Assembly: GCA_022575985.1 (NCBI GenBank)
Contig: JAKSXM010000007.1
Coordinates: 57,504,501 to 57,568,500, forward strand
From: Anagrus nilaparvatae
Lineage: Eukaryota; Arthropoda; Insecta; Hymenoptera; Mymaridae
Direction of reading: 5' to 3'
Length of the DNA stretch: 64,000 nucleotides
The position numbers and the translations under genes were made by a program. The notes beneath the pieces were generated by a model. The model saw only the letters and a list, made by a program, of their open reading frames with translations. It was not told the origin of the DNA and made no database searches. Below are positions 25,501 to 35,655 of this stretch, piece by piece. Numbering within the stretch: position 1 is the stretch's first letter; each line of letters opens with the position of its first letter.

Positions 25501-28500
25501 TCTGCAGTTTTTTACAGCAAATTTTCTGTTTGAATTTTGAATTTTCAAAAAACCTGCTAAAATTTTAGAATAATTCATTTGTAAATCCGCAATTTAAGCA
25601 AAATTCAGGCAAAGCAACCGGAAACTGTGGCTAAAAATTACTATTAAGAATTTTCCCCAACGTTGATTTTCCCTGAAAAAAATTCTCCAATATTAAAGTT
25701 AATTATTTAAAACATAATAATACCCAATTTATCCAGCGTAACGAGATATTCACTCGAGCATTATTATTTTTCCGCTCATACATTACAACTTCAAAAAAGA
25801 AAAAAAAAACTTGAATGTATCTTAACTTCTTCATTTTTTAACATAAAAAATTTGATACATGTGCACATCAGAAGTGTATTATATTTTGCGAATACACACA
25901 AGGGTAGGATGATGAGCCAAAAGTTTGTGGCACCTGGCGCGTGCCGATCTTTTTTATGTACAGGACCATCTGCCTGTTTTATTATTATTATAGCTTCTTC
26001 TAATTTTTATGTGATACCTGATTAATCTTCTCGAATAACATTTTTTTTCAATTACATAGGAAATAAGATGCTTAATTAAAATATGTTTTTAATTAAATTT
26101 ATTGATTTTCAACGTCCTGCAGAGCGAACATTTAATAAGCTTTTTGATGATATTTATTATACACGGGGGGGAGATTGAATTTTAATATTCAGTTAAGCTT
26201 TTTAATTATAAGGAAATTTGATTTTATTATACCATATTTGTAAGATTTAATGATGATGATACAAACATCAAGCTAAAACTTTCTCTTATTACATAAATAT
26301 TCGACATAATTTTAAATACAAATAAAATAATTTTATTTATATATATAAAACTCTTAATTAATAAAATTTATTTTTTGATTACAGTTTTCCACAACAAAAA
26401 ATGGAACGTTTAAATTCAAACAAAAGTAGTAGTATTTACGGTAGTCCAAATTTAATAAATTCAACATCACAACAACAGCAACCAGCATTATCATCGTCAT
26501 ATATGACTGGTCAATACATGTACAGTCAAAATTATGGACACACACCATACAATCCAACACCACAATATCATTATCAACAACAGCATCAACAGCAACATCA
26601 TCAATTAAATAATTATGGACAGCCACAAAGTTATGGTCATATTGTGCAAGGTTATGGTGGACAAATATTAACTTCATCAGGACATCATCATCATCATCAC
26701 CATCATCATCAGCAATATCATCAGCAGCAACAGCAATATGTTCATCAACAACATAATAAAAATAAGAGAAATGGAGATGTTATGAAAAGGTGTAGATTAC
26801 AAGCTGCGTAAGTAGTACCTTTATTTTTTTGATTGATCGGAAATGAGGTTTGGGAAGCTTATGAGAGCGGAAATATATGAGAAGAAATTGAATTTTTTTA
26901 ACGTGTTCTTAATATATTACTTGTCGCTTTTATTTTGTATAGGAAATAACCCTGGATGTATAAAAAATTATTTCAATTTACTTATTTGGTACTTGGGTTA
27001 TTCTCGGTTGAAAAAAAAATTGCTTAAAAATTTTATTCGATGTGAAAAAAATTTGTCAGAGAACTCATTAAATTTTAAATTATTTTAGTGTTTTGAATAT
27101 TTGAAAGATTTTTGAACAATAAGAAAGTAAAAAAATTTTCCCATGAAAACCCTATGACGATTAGATTTTTGGCCTTTTTACATTGAAACTACTACGTGTA
27201 CTATAAAATACTAAATTTTTACGTCATAATTTTATCTTAAAACTCGAACTTAAATCCTTGTGGGTCTATAATTCAGTTTTTCAGTTCCTGGACAAAACTA
27301 GTAATCATTTATAAAAAATTCAAATTTTAGCTCATTTAATCTTTTTTAAGTCTTTAATCAATTCTGTAATTAGAGCTTGTAAAAAATTGATAAAATCCTC
27401 ATAGTCTTCATGTATTCATTGCCCTTTTAAAAATTTTCAAAATCATTGCGCTCAATTTTTATTGATCCTTATTTTAAATATTTTTTGAAAATGAAATACA
27501 CGAGTATCTCCATAGTATCCAAAAATCAATAAATGGACTCTTATAAACATTTTCGATTACATAAGAACCCATATTATTGTTCAGCAAAAATTTTCAGCAT
27601 AAAAAAAAATCTGACAAATCATAAAATAAATACTTACATAAAAAAATAAAAGAATAAGACATTAAAATAATATTATATCCTTGGATGTCAATTTTTCATG
27701 ACATTATCTCTCTATTTAATAATAATAATAATAATATAATAGCTTAAAGGCAAATTATTTATACATTTTCACGTTTCATTGATAACATTCAATGATAAAT
27801 AAAAATTCTTTAAATATAATTTTTTTATAAAAGAGTTTTTAAATTTGACCTACTATTACTTTAGATTTTTACATGACAATTTTATTATAGAAAAAAAATA
27901 TATTAAATCATTTTCTTCTTTATTAAAATTTGAAGAAAAAAAAATATCATAAAAATAATTTCACACGATGTGACAAAATGTTCTACATAAAAAAAATTAG
28001 TCACCTTAAAAAATTTAATTTAGTAAAAATTCTGTATCGAAATCCCAATAAATATTCAAAAACCTCTATTTCTATTGTTACAATTTTAAATACCAAAAAA
28101 AAATTTTTGCTATAATAAAAAAAAATTACAAGATATCCTACACGTACAGAACATAAAATAATAATATATCTTTTTTACAAACAAAAAAAAATACATACAA
28201 TCATCAAAAATTAAAATTGACATACGGAAACATTATAATATTAGATTTCGTCTCTTCTCTCTCATTCTCATAATAATAATAATATTAATTCAAGTATAAA
28301 AAAAATCTCTCTCAAAACTATAATAACATATTAGTATTCCTTGTATGTTTTTTTTTGTGTTATTATTCTCTGATGTTCAAAATTTATTATAATTGAAGCT
28401 TTCATAAATAAGCCCTCCCAAAAATAATATAATAACAAAAGATTATATAAATCAATTTAGAGTTCTCTAAATTTTGTTTATTATAATTATAGGTATGAAT

Positions 28501-31500
28501 TATCACAAGATTTATTAGATAAGCAAATAGAAATGTTAGAACGTAAATATGGTGGTGTTAAGGCAAGAAATGCAGCATTAACAATACAACGTGCATTTAG
28601 ACGTTATACTTTGTTAAAAAAATTTGCTGCTATAACAGCAATGGCTAAAGCTGAAAAAAGGATGAGTAGGAAATTTCAAGATAATGAACATCAAGAGGAA
28701 CAACAACAACAACAGCAACAACAAGATAGAATAACTTATCAAAGTCAAATTTATATTCAACAACAGCAAAGTCAATCACCTAGACCAACACCAATTAGAA
28801 GTATGTCATTGAGAGAAAGAAGATATGGTGCTGTTGTTGATGGTTCACAGTCACCTATACCTAGAACTACTCAATCTGGCAGATGTGAAATTCATATTTC
28901 TGGCCATCAGGTATGTTATCCTTGTCTACTTTTTTTAATTAAATCTTGTTTATTTATCATTATTTTTCTTTCTTTAGAACCAGAATCATGTTATGTTAAA
29001 TCACAATGTTCATCCTGGAGGAAGACATACTCCTTCGATGACACCAAGTCCTTGTGGAAGATACCAGCAGCAACAGCCACAACAGCCACCTAGTCCTTGT
29101 TGGGAATCTAGTTCTCAAGAAAGTGGTGGATCTAGTATTCATTATTATAATCCTCAGGTACAAAATATTATCTATTGAAGCGACTTATTTTTATCAGAAA
29201 CAATTTTAACATGGAACATGTTTATAGGATGGGTACCTTAGAAATCGGAAAATAAAGGCGGGGGGGGGGGTCAAATCGGACTTTTAATAATTTCGATTTA
29301 GGGACTAAGAATAGTTTCAATTTAGGTTTAATCTTAACACCTAGTAAAGATAACTACAAATTATAAAAATAGCAAACTGAATTTTAATTCGTAACATTTG
29401 TGTATTACACCTAGTACTTAGCTATAGTAAACATGTTCCATGCATTTAGGTTGTGTTTACATATTCAGGTTATAAGATTTTATTTAATTTTTATTTCTCC
29501 AGGAAACTATTTGCGGTATCAGGCAAGATACCCCACCAAGAGATTCCTACAGAACACCGTGCACTTCGCCATCGACGCCGCACAATCTTCAAACTCCAGT
29601 TTCTCAAAATTGGAGCAATTCTTCACAATTGAGTTCTTCGACTGGTAGATCAAGTAGAACTTCCGGTAAAAAAGTACCGCCAGAAGTACCAAAAAGAACG
29701 TCTTCCATAAGCTCAAGATCTATGGAAGGAAGGCAAAATGGATTGAGTAAAAGTGTTGAAAATGGAAGTCTTAGTTCCGTACAAAGTTCTGGTAGCGATT
29801 CTACTAATTGCGAAAGTTCCGAAGGTGATGCACACAGAGGATCGCCGGTCTGGAAGCACAAAGGAGTTGTAAGTACCGCCTCATATAATCTTTCGTAAAT
29901 CGCAAACGTTTTTTTTTATGCTAAATTTTTATTCATATTTAAAATTACAGTCTAGCTCACCAGAACACCAAGAAATAGTTCACGTAAATGACGGCACAGT
30001 ATTACTAAATAATGCAAAAGAACTCACACATTCACACGCAAGTTCGACTTATCAACTGCCTTTAATGGATCATACAGAAACGATATCACAAACTAGTTAT
30101 AAAGTTTCTGAAACAGTTAGAAAAAGACAATACCGAGTAGGTTTAAATTTATTTAATAAGAAGCCAGAACGTGGCATCACATATCTTATAAGAAGAGGTT
30201 TTCTTGAAAATAGTCCACAAGGTGTAGCTCGTTTTCTAATTAGTAGAAAAGGTTTATCTAAACAGATGATTGGAGAATATTTAGGAAATCTCCAAAATTC
30301 ATTTAATATGGCTGTATTAGAATGCTTTTCACATGAACTTGATCTTGCTGGTATGCAAGTTGACGTTGCATTAAGAAAGTTCCAAGCTTATTTTAGGATG
30401 CCTGGAGAGGCTCAAAAAATAGAAAGATTAATGGAAGTATTTAGTCAGCGCTACTGCCATTGTAATCCAGATATTATTTCTAGGCTGCGTTCACCAGATA
30501 CTATTTTTGTACTAGCTTTTGCAATTATTATGCTTAATACAGATTTACACACACCAAATTTAAAGCCAGAGAGAAGAATGAAAATAGACGATTTTATAAA
30601 AAATTTACGCGGTATAGATGATTGCGGTGATATCGATAGAGATTTACTAGTTGGCATTTATGATCGAGTTAAATCTAATGAATTTAAACCTGGTTCTGAT
30701 CATGTTACTCAGGTTATGAAAGTACAAGCTACTATTGTAGGCAAAAAACCAAATATGGCCTTACCACATAGAAGACTTGTTTGTTATTGTCGATTATATG
30801 AAATTCCAGATGTTAATAAAAAAGAAAGACCTGGTGTTCATCAAAGAGAAGTTTTTCTATTCAATGATTTGCTTGTAGTTACAAAAATTCTTAGTAAAAA
30901 GAAGAGTAGTGTTACATATACTTTTAGACAAAGTTTCCCGCTTTGTGGAATGGTCGTCACACTTTTCGAAGTCTCACGTAAGTTATATTATTCAAAAACA
31001 AATAGGGCTGTGCAGAAATTACGAGGGTCAAAAGGGAAAGGGGGTTATCATTTTTTTTTTCGATTTCCGATTTATTAATACGAAAAATGATTGACAATTC
31101 AACAATCCACCTAAACGCGCCGCGTAATTTGTGCAACGCAAAATAAAATTAAATTATGCTTTAATATGCAAATTTTTATAAAAATTAATTTTTTTATTAC
31201 AGATTACCAATATGGTATACGTCTTCAACAACGGGTAGACGGAAAAGTATTAATCACATTTAACGCTCGTAACGAGCATGACAGATGTAAATTTGTAGAG
31301 GATCTTAGAGAATCAATTAGTGAAATGGACGAAATGGAAACTTTAAGAATTGAAACAGAATTAGAAAGACAAAAAAGTAGCAGAGGGACTAGAAGTAGTT
31401 CAGAAAATCGTGACTCTGGAGTAGCGGATGTTGAAGTATGTCCTTGTCCAGGTACCTGTACAGAAAGATCAGAAGTCGTTGACTTGGATTCACAGCTCAA

Positions 31501-31908
31501 ACGATCGGCATTGAGCAACTCCTTATTAGATATACACGAACAATGTAAGTTAATTTGTAATTTCAATTCTTTTTTTTGTTTACTTTTAAGATTGAATAAT
31601 TTATGTATAATAATTTTATATTGTTTTCTACAGTCACTGGCGATAAACCGCAACGCCGTGGAAGCGTTGGTTCATTAGACAGTGGTATGTCAATTTCCTT
31701 CCAGTCAACTTCCGCCAGCTCAATGAGCCAAGGTGTAAAACATCCAGGTCAAATACACGTTAACAATCCAGGAGTTACAAATCCAACAAATATTAAATCA
31801 TCCATGGTACAACAACCGTCATTTTTAGGAAATCTTTTTCATAAAAGAGAAAGAAAACTTTCACAATCTGAAGAATCAAGTCCATACAACAGAACAACAG
31901 AAGTTTAA
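16365..31908 (+). CDS. siz: IQ motif and Sec7 domain protein (IQSEC/BRAG family ARF-GEF; schizo/loner)
   Basis: Guanine-nucleotide exchange factor for ARF GTPases, mainly ARF6, at the plasma membrane; the fly orthologue acts in myoblast fusion and axon guidance (family knowledge). Eight coding exons join in frame: 16365-16573, 26385-26807, 28493-28910, 28978-29157, 29503-29868, 29951-30977, 31203-31544, 31634-31908, giving 3240 nt and 1079 residues. Order: His/Gln-rich N-terminus (1-210), IQ motif (about 239-258, core IQRAFRRY), Ser/Pro-rich linker, Sec7 (about 588-775) with the glutamic finger at E685 in [12 protein letters not shown] and the signature [14 protein letters not shown], then PH (about 785-911) and a disordered tail ending TTEV, a class I PDZ-ligand pattern. 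All introns are GT-AG. The ATG is preceded by an in-frame stop; other first exons upstream are possible. Confidence 0.95.
16574..18559 (+). other. siz intron 1, first part: AT-rich, nothing seen
   Basis: No exon, RNA gene or clear inverted-repeat element recognised. Confidence 0.5.
18560..18600. mobile_element. End fragment of the CTCGCAAGAGAAATG MITE family
   Basis: AATATTGAAAACTCATTTCT followed by CTTGCGAGAAA matches the inverse of the left end of the 9.03-kb MITE over about 35 bp, including the internal TATTGAAAAC phrase. No opposite end is visible, so this is a solo end or the rest has decayed. Confidence 0.6.
18638..18770. repeat. Cruciform-type inverted repeat with interrupted right arm
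   Basis: Left arm TATTGACGCTACTAGCGAA joined to AACTACGCCAACTCA (18638-18672). The right arm carries the inverse TGAGTTGGCGTAGTTTTCGG (18707-18726), then a ~23-bp interruption that is itself a small hairpin (CAAAATG..GCATTTTG), then TTCGCTAGTAGCGTCGATAT. Short open frames on both strands are by-products of the palindrome. Confidence 0.75.
18775..18960 (+). repeat. Dispersed double-hairpin repeat, copy B
   Basis: Starts TAGTATATTACGAGCCCGTG. First hairpin: GTAAAGAATGGCCCAAAT against ATTTGGGTCATTCTTTA, with ACGAGCCC/GGGTCGTA outside and a CCGAGGCGATGCCGAGG loop. The second hairpin, TTTTTCTTCGTCAGTGGCGA against TCTGGCCGCTGAAAAGAAAA, is shorter than in the 35.4-kb copy. Confidence 0.75.
18961..19798 (+). 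other. siz intron 1: AT-rich, nothing seen
   Basis: No exon or repeat recognised. Confidence 0.5.
19799..20217. mobile_element. MITE with TTAGCCRATTACCGCTG ends
   Basis: Left TTTAGCCGATTACCGCTGGC (then ACAGCCGG) is matched in inverse on the right (GGCCGTGCAGCGGTAATTGG then CTAAA). About 419 bp, non-coding. Near 19987 it contains CTCAGTGACCAAAAAACACC, a variant of the shared foldback motif in inverse orientation. The target duplication is not readable in flanking A/T. Confidence 0.7.
20218..20640. repeat. Probable degenerate terminal-repeat element
   Basis: CAGCCGTGCGGCC near 20302 and GGTGGCACGACCG near 20611 are weakly inverse to each other and to the ends of the preceding MITE. The interior has GTTTTTTGGTCTACTAAACC. 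The limits and family are uncertain. Confidence 0.35.
20641..21584 (+). other. siz intron 1: AT-rich, nothing seen
   Basis: No gene or repeat recognised. Confidence 0.5.
21585..21775 (-). pseudogene. Unrecognised coding-like remnant
   Basis: This patch is less AT-rich than its surroundings. On the minus strand one frame reads [20 protein letters not shown] then [15 protein letters not shown], one stop, and in the same frame [20 protein letters not shown] then GRAVEFP and a stop. The amino-acid mix is protein-like instead of A/T noise, which suggests a decayed exon or mobile-element ORF inside intron 1. I do not recognise the family. A TTTTTAACAG just after the first stop could instead be a splice acceptor. 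Confidence 0.4.
21776..26384 (+). other. siz intron 1, last part: AT-rich
   Basis: No exon found. A small possible hairpin (GTAGAAATACC near 23435 and GGTATTTCTGT near 23515) and a GC-richer patch at 25895-25975 (GGCACCTGGCGCGTGCC) stand out but I cannot assign them. Confidence 0.45.
26385..26807 (+). CDS. siz: siz coding exon 2
   Basis: Acceptor TTGATTACAG|T restores Arg70 across the junction. Residues 71-210, dominated by Gln, His, Tyr and Ser: a nine-His run and several short Gln runs. Such low-complexity N-termini occur in insect members of the family. Donor GCTGC|GTAAGT. Confidence 0.85.
26808..28492 (+). other. siz intron 2: AT-rich, nothing seen
   Basis: 1685-bp GT-AG intron. The open frames inside it are A/T chance frames; no repeat recognised. 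Confidence 0.55.
28493..28910 (+). CDS. siz: siz coding exon 3 (IQ motif)
   Basis: Acceptor ATTATAG|GTATGAA completes Ala211. The conserved block begins [20 protein letters not shown] and runs into the calmodulin-binding IQ motif. A seven- to eight-Gln run follows. Donor CATCAG|GTATGT, phase 0. Confidence 0.95.
28978..29157 (+). CDS. siz: siz coding exon 4
   Basis: Exactly 60 codons, phase 0 at both ends, so it could be skipped without a frameshift. Pro/Gln/Ser-rich linker ([27 protein letters not shown]). Donor CAG|GTACAA is weaker than the other donors, which makes alternative splicing plausible (inference). Confidence 0.85.
29210..29442. mobile_element. MITE-like insertion inside siz intron 4
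   Basis: Ends CATGGAACATGTTTATAGG (29210) and the inverse CTATAGTAAACATGTTCCATG (about 29422-29442). The interior has a ten-G run followed by GTCAAATCGGACTTTTAA and a TTTAGGGACTAAGAATA block. The same phrases recur at 59.95 kb and, inverted, at 43.0-43.1 kb. The insertion accounts for most of this 345-bp intron; the other late introns are 67-225 bp. Confidence 0.65.
29503..29868 (+). CDS. siz: siz coding exon 5
   Basis: 122 codons, phase 0 at both ends. Ser/Thr/Pro-rich linker with many potential phosphorylation sites and a PxxP-like [10 protein letters not shown] stretch. Acceptor TTTCTCCAG|GAAACT, donor GAGTT|GTAAGT. Confidence 0.9.
29951..30977 (+). CDS. siz: siz coding exon 6 (Sec7 and start of PH)
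   Basis: Largest exon, residues 533-874. Contains the entire Sec7 domain from [20 protein letters not shown] to the [15 protein letters not shown] end, and the first PH strands ([25 protein letters not shown]). Acceptor AAATTACAG|TCTAGC, donor TCTCAC|GTAAGT, phase 1. Confidence 0.97.
31203..31544 (+). CDS. siz: siz coding exon 7 (end of PH)
   Basis: Completes His875 across the junction and finishes the PH domain ([20 protein letters not shown], then the FVEDLRESI helix). Then an acidic/charged segment and a Cys/Pro cluster. Donor CAAT|GTAAGT, phase 1. Confidence 0.95.
31634..31908 (+). CDS. siz: siz coding exon 8 (C-terminus)
   Basis: Acceptor TTCTACAG|TCACTGG completes Phe989. Contains [18 protein letters not shown], conserved in family members, and ends NRTTEV, with stop TAA at 31906-31908. 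The TEV end fits a class I PDZ ligand, as used by some vertebrate IQSEC isoforms to bind postsynaptic scaffolds. Confidence 0.93.
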
Positions 31909-32950
31909 ATAATCTATCGCGTTTAATTTTCATTATCATTAATTTCATTAAAAATTGGTAAATTTCATGTCTTAACTAATTATTTTCAGACTTACATAAG
32001 TCTGTATAACTAATTAATTTTCGCTTGTGCGATTTAGATAGAATTAATAAGTGATAGATAGAATGTTTTTTTTAATTGTCTCAAAAACAAAAAAGAGTGC
32101 AGGTTCGCATTTAATCATATTATATTAAATTTTGTATCATTTGTAAAGGCAATCGTTTCTAGTCATTTTAGTTTTTATAATCATTTTTTAAAATAATTGT
32201 ATAAACTATCATTTTTATTTGATAAAAAAAAAATTTTTGTTAAAAGAAATTTTTTTTTACTTAACTTCTAAGAAGATGACTTATATGTAAAAGGCAGGTT
32301 CCATAAAATAAGCATTTTCTTTTTTTTTTTATTATTACTGACAACAAAACACTCTTGCATAATTATGGTTTCTTTTATTCCTTTTATAAAATAATATTTT
32401 ATATGTATAGCTTTAAACTATTGTATTTTTTTGTTTTTCTTTTTGTTTCTGTATTTTATAAGTTTGAAATTTGCGTGTATATTAATTATATTTATTTGTA
32501 TGTATATTATGTAGTTTAATTTTTGTAATTTTAATTTATAAAAAAACTCAACATGTAAATTATTTAAAAAAAAACGTAATTAGTTATAATAATAAACAAA
32601 AAGCAATATGATTAAAAAATAAATATTGTGTGTAAGTAAAAGTAAAAAATAAATTTTCATTAAAAAAATTAAGTACTGTGTGTTTAAAAAAAAACCGCTT
32701 TTTTTGCAAATAAAAATTTTTTTCATTATCATTAGATCTTAAGATTTAATATTAAAATAAATTTTCAAAAAAAAAAATCCAAAATTGTACATAGTTTTTT
32801 ATAGTTAAAAAAATGATTGATATGTGTATGAGATGTAATAATTGTGTATCGAGATTTAGGATTTATGAAGAAAAAGTATTTTAATCAAAAATGAGATTTT
32901 AAATTTATATTTTATTGCACTGCTTAAGTCCTGAAAAATAAAAAACAGTA
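31909..32950 (+). other. siz: Probable siz 3' UTR
   Basis: A/T-rich sequence after the stop with several AATAAA hexamers (near 32620, 32650, 32755, 32937). No other gene signal intervenes. Which signal is used cannot be told from sequence. Confidence 0.4.
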
Positions 32951-33275
32951 TTATTTTGAAAAATTTATGAGTCTCATTTAGAATTCAATTTTTTTTTATA
33001 AAAACAAATAAAACCATAAAAAAAATATGTAATTTATATGACAATTATACAAAGAAAACATAAAAACATTTTTAAAATAAAATCTTTTTGATGCCAAGTA
33101 TAAAAAAGATTATTACAAATTAAAACTTAGCAGTGCTGATAAATTATTATTTATTTAATTTAATTAACAAAACTGAGATACGTAATCTTGAAGCAGTAAG
33201 AGATGGCGCAGGCGCGGTTTATAAATTTTTTCAAAATTTAAAATAAAATTTATTGACGAAACAAATAAATTTAAT

Positions 33276-34125
33276 TATTAATTAGCTTTTTAACAAAAGT
33301 ATAAAAAAAAGAGTATTGTGACGATACTTACGCTACAAGATGACGAATCAGGAGTAACGAATTTTTGATGCGAATAAATTTGAGATAATTTTCTTTTTTT
33401 TAAATTTATTAATAATTTTGTAAATATATTTAATTATTGTAATACGCTAATATAAAGTAATTATTATTAATAAAATCTAAATATTTGAAATACTTAATGT
33501 TTTGTTTTTTGAATAACCTTTTTTTTACGAAAGATCTTCATCCACGCCTTATGCTGAAATTTCTTGAAATCTACAATATTTATCTATAAAAATACTTAAA
33601 TTTGTTTATTATGCACAACAAATATTTATTTGCAATGAGTTTTTATTTTTTCTTTTTATGCCAAATCTATCACAAAGGTTCCTCTATGAGGAACCAAAAT
33701 CTTGAGGTAATTTTTTTAAATTTATTATATATGCAGTGCCTAATTTTTTTAAATGGTTTAGTTTCAGAAAAATTGTCGTGATTCGATTTTAATACGTAAA
33801 ATTGTAAATAGTCTTTCCGCTAAGAAATAATACTATTATTTTTTTTAAATTAGCACGTATTTATTTTATACGTAGTTTTAGATTTTGGGAATTTTCTTTT
33901 ACTCATTTTCTCTAATTTGAACTAAAAATTTTTAAAAACTTTTTTACATTTTTTTTTATAAAATAATAAAAGAACCCGATAATTTTACGAACTTGCAAGG
34001 TCTGATATCTCAATATTTCGTAATACTTAAATTTATGAAAATTTTTTTTCTCAATAAACTAAAAGCTATATAATTTTTTCCAGATCTGATTACTTCTGAA
34101 ATTTACTTTACTTAAAAAGAAATTA
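33276..34125 (+). repeat. Segment duplicated at 45.69-46.38 kb (upstream copy)
   Basis: Shares long blocks with the 3' flank of the secreted-peptide gene: TAATTAGCTTTTTAACAAAA, ATGTTTTGTTTTTTGAATAA, AAAAATTGTCGTGATTCGAT followed by TTTAATACGTAAAATTGTAA, and TCAATAAACTAAAAGCTATA. It includes the equivalent AATAAA. It holds extra sequence (about 33320-33450) absent downstream. No peptide exon is detectable just upstream of it. Confidence 0.75.
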
Positions 34126-34744
34126 TATAGCTTTTAAATAGAGTCTCTTGGAATTGTTTACAGGAATTGTTTACATATTTATTGAAATACCAAATGCTGC
34201 TTTTCTCCGTTCACGCCTATCTTAGAGGGTGCGGTAAAATTTTAGCACAAAGCTGATGTTGAATTTGATATTAGCAGTCAATTTTACTTAAAAATAGAAT
34301 TTTAATTATAAAAAATTAGTTTGATTTTAATTTTTTTTTAAACTGCCCCTATACACCTTTTAAGGGTTGTAAATAGGGCCAAAATGAATGAGACCTCAAG
34401 GTATACGAAGTTTACTTAAATTTACATAAAAAATATTATTTTCAAACATTTTTTAATAAAATTTGATACTTTTTTCAATGATTTTTCCAAAAATTTCCTA
34501 ATAATGCTTGACCTACCCCTTTCACGCCCGTTTTTAGGGTATATTGAAGGGGTGTGAGTGAAAACTAATTTCAGATTCTGAAAGAGCGTGAAATTTTATT
34601 TTAGGGATGGACTTTTTAGCCACGTATCTACAAAGGAATATATTTATTTTTCTCACTTCTAAAACTTTCCGCCCCGGCGTTAATGAGTTAATTATTATTG
34701 GGGTCAATAATTTATATGTAGATTCTGCTATCAATCAGCTATGT
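34126..34744. repeat. Unclassified repeat-like region
   Basis: Less AT-rich than its surroundings, with recurring CACGCC..TTTTAGGG and CCCCT..TTAAGGG phrases (34210, 34350, 34520), typical of decayed insect transposons. No ends or coding sequence recognised. Confidence 0.35.
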
Positions 34745-35410
34745 ATCATCTAATCTGTATAGATATTGTCTTATGTCTTTTTGAATCTTGAGTAGGATGG
34801 AAAGTCTCTTTATTGGGAGGAATTTCGTTCCAGAAGTTAGCTTATTTTACTTGGAAAGAAAAGAGCCCCTAATCCGTGGTTACAATCATAGGATCGATCC
34901 AGATCTTTTCAAGAGCCGCGAATAAGCTTATCTGATTTTTATGGTTTAAATAATGATAGGAGAAAGGGGTGTTCTTTTATTCTTATCAGTCTATACATTA
35001 TGAGGGAAGCAAAATAATCTGCACGTGCTATAATACATATCCAATGTAACCTTCTTTTGTACAGGGTAATATGTTTATTTCGTCTTATGCTATATATATA
35101 TATATCTAATGCTATAATTGGCAAGTCTTTTTAATTGGGCAACTAGTTCATTGGAGATGTTAGGAAGTACTACATTACAGTAGTCCAAGATTAGAACGAC
35201 AAGGGATTCCACAAATCTCTTACGGAGTAATTGTGAAGTGCATGGTCTGATAGTTTTGAGATAATAAAGTACGCTGTTCTTATTTGGTTATTTTGAGAAT
35301 TCGGGGCTTCCATAAATAAGTGTTGTCAAGTATGACACCAAGGCTAGTCACTTCATCGACAAACAGAACATTGTCAACACTGCGGGTTACCTTAATATTT
35401 GATATATTTA
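34745..35410 (-). pseudogene. Non-LTR retrotransposon, C-terminal fragment (CR1/Jockey-like), dead
   Basis: On the minus strand, broken frames read VDEVTSLGVILDNT, then LSDHALHNYSVRDL, a SIRRNKHITLYKRRLHWICI segment, ADYFASLIMYRLIRIKEHPF, and finally an eroded SQ.RDF..SRFKKT end. This order (SLGV.LD, thumb, Y.RRL.W, LY.I, L...F/RDS..F) is the C-terminal part of reverse transcriptases of the CR1/L2/Jockey group. Frameshifts and stops break it throughout. It is 5' truncated; upstream RT motifs such as YADD are missing. Confidence 0.7.
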
Positions 35411-35446
35411 AGTTTTTAAATAATTTTACAGTATGAGAAGAGCCAA

Positions 35447-35655
35447 GAATAGTATATTACGACCCATGGCCAGAAAAATAAAGATTGTCCCAAATTGCGC
35501 GTAAATTGTCCAAAACTGCGATTTGGGGCATTCTTTTTTTATGGCCCAGGGTCGTATACGATTTTTCTGCGTCAGTGGCAAGAAAGCACGACTTTCCCGG
35601 ACGCGCAGCGTCCAGGAAATACGTGCTTTCTGGCCGCTGACCAGAAAAACTATTG
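35447..35655 (+). repeat. Dispersed double-hairpin repeat, copy C (best preserved)
   Basis: Starts TAGTATATTACGACCCATGG. First stem: TAAAGATTGTCCCAAATTGC against GCGATTTGGGGCATTCTTT, with ACGACCC/GGGTCGT outside. Second stem: TTTTTCTGCGTCAGTGGCAA against TCTGGCCGCTGACCAGAAAA, enclosing AGAAAGCACG/CGTGCTTTCT and a central GGACGCGCAGCGTCC palindrome. Marked CpG content in an A/T-rich neighbourhood. Confidence 0.8.

Noticed and set aside
26354..26677. 107-codon antisense open frame rich in Val, Asp and His
   Set aside because: Mirror of the His/Gln repeats of siz exon 2 on the other strand.
31225..31653. 142-codon antisense open frame across siz exon 7
   Set aside because: Shadow of the coding exon on the plus strand; no start context, splice signals or recognisable protein.
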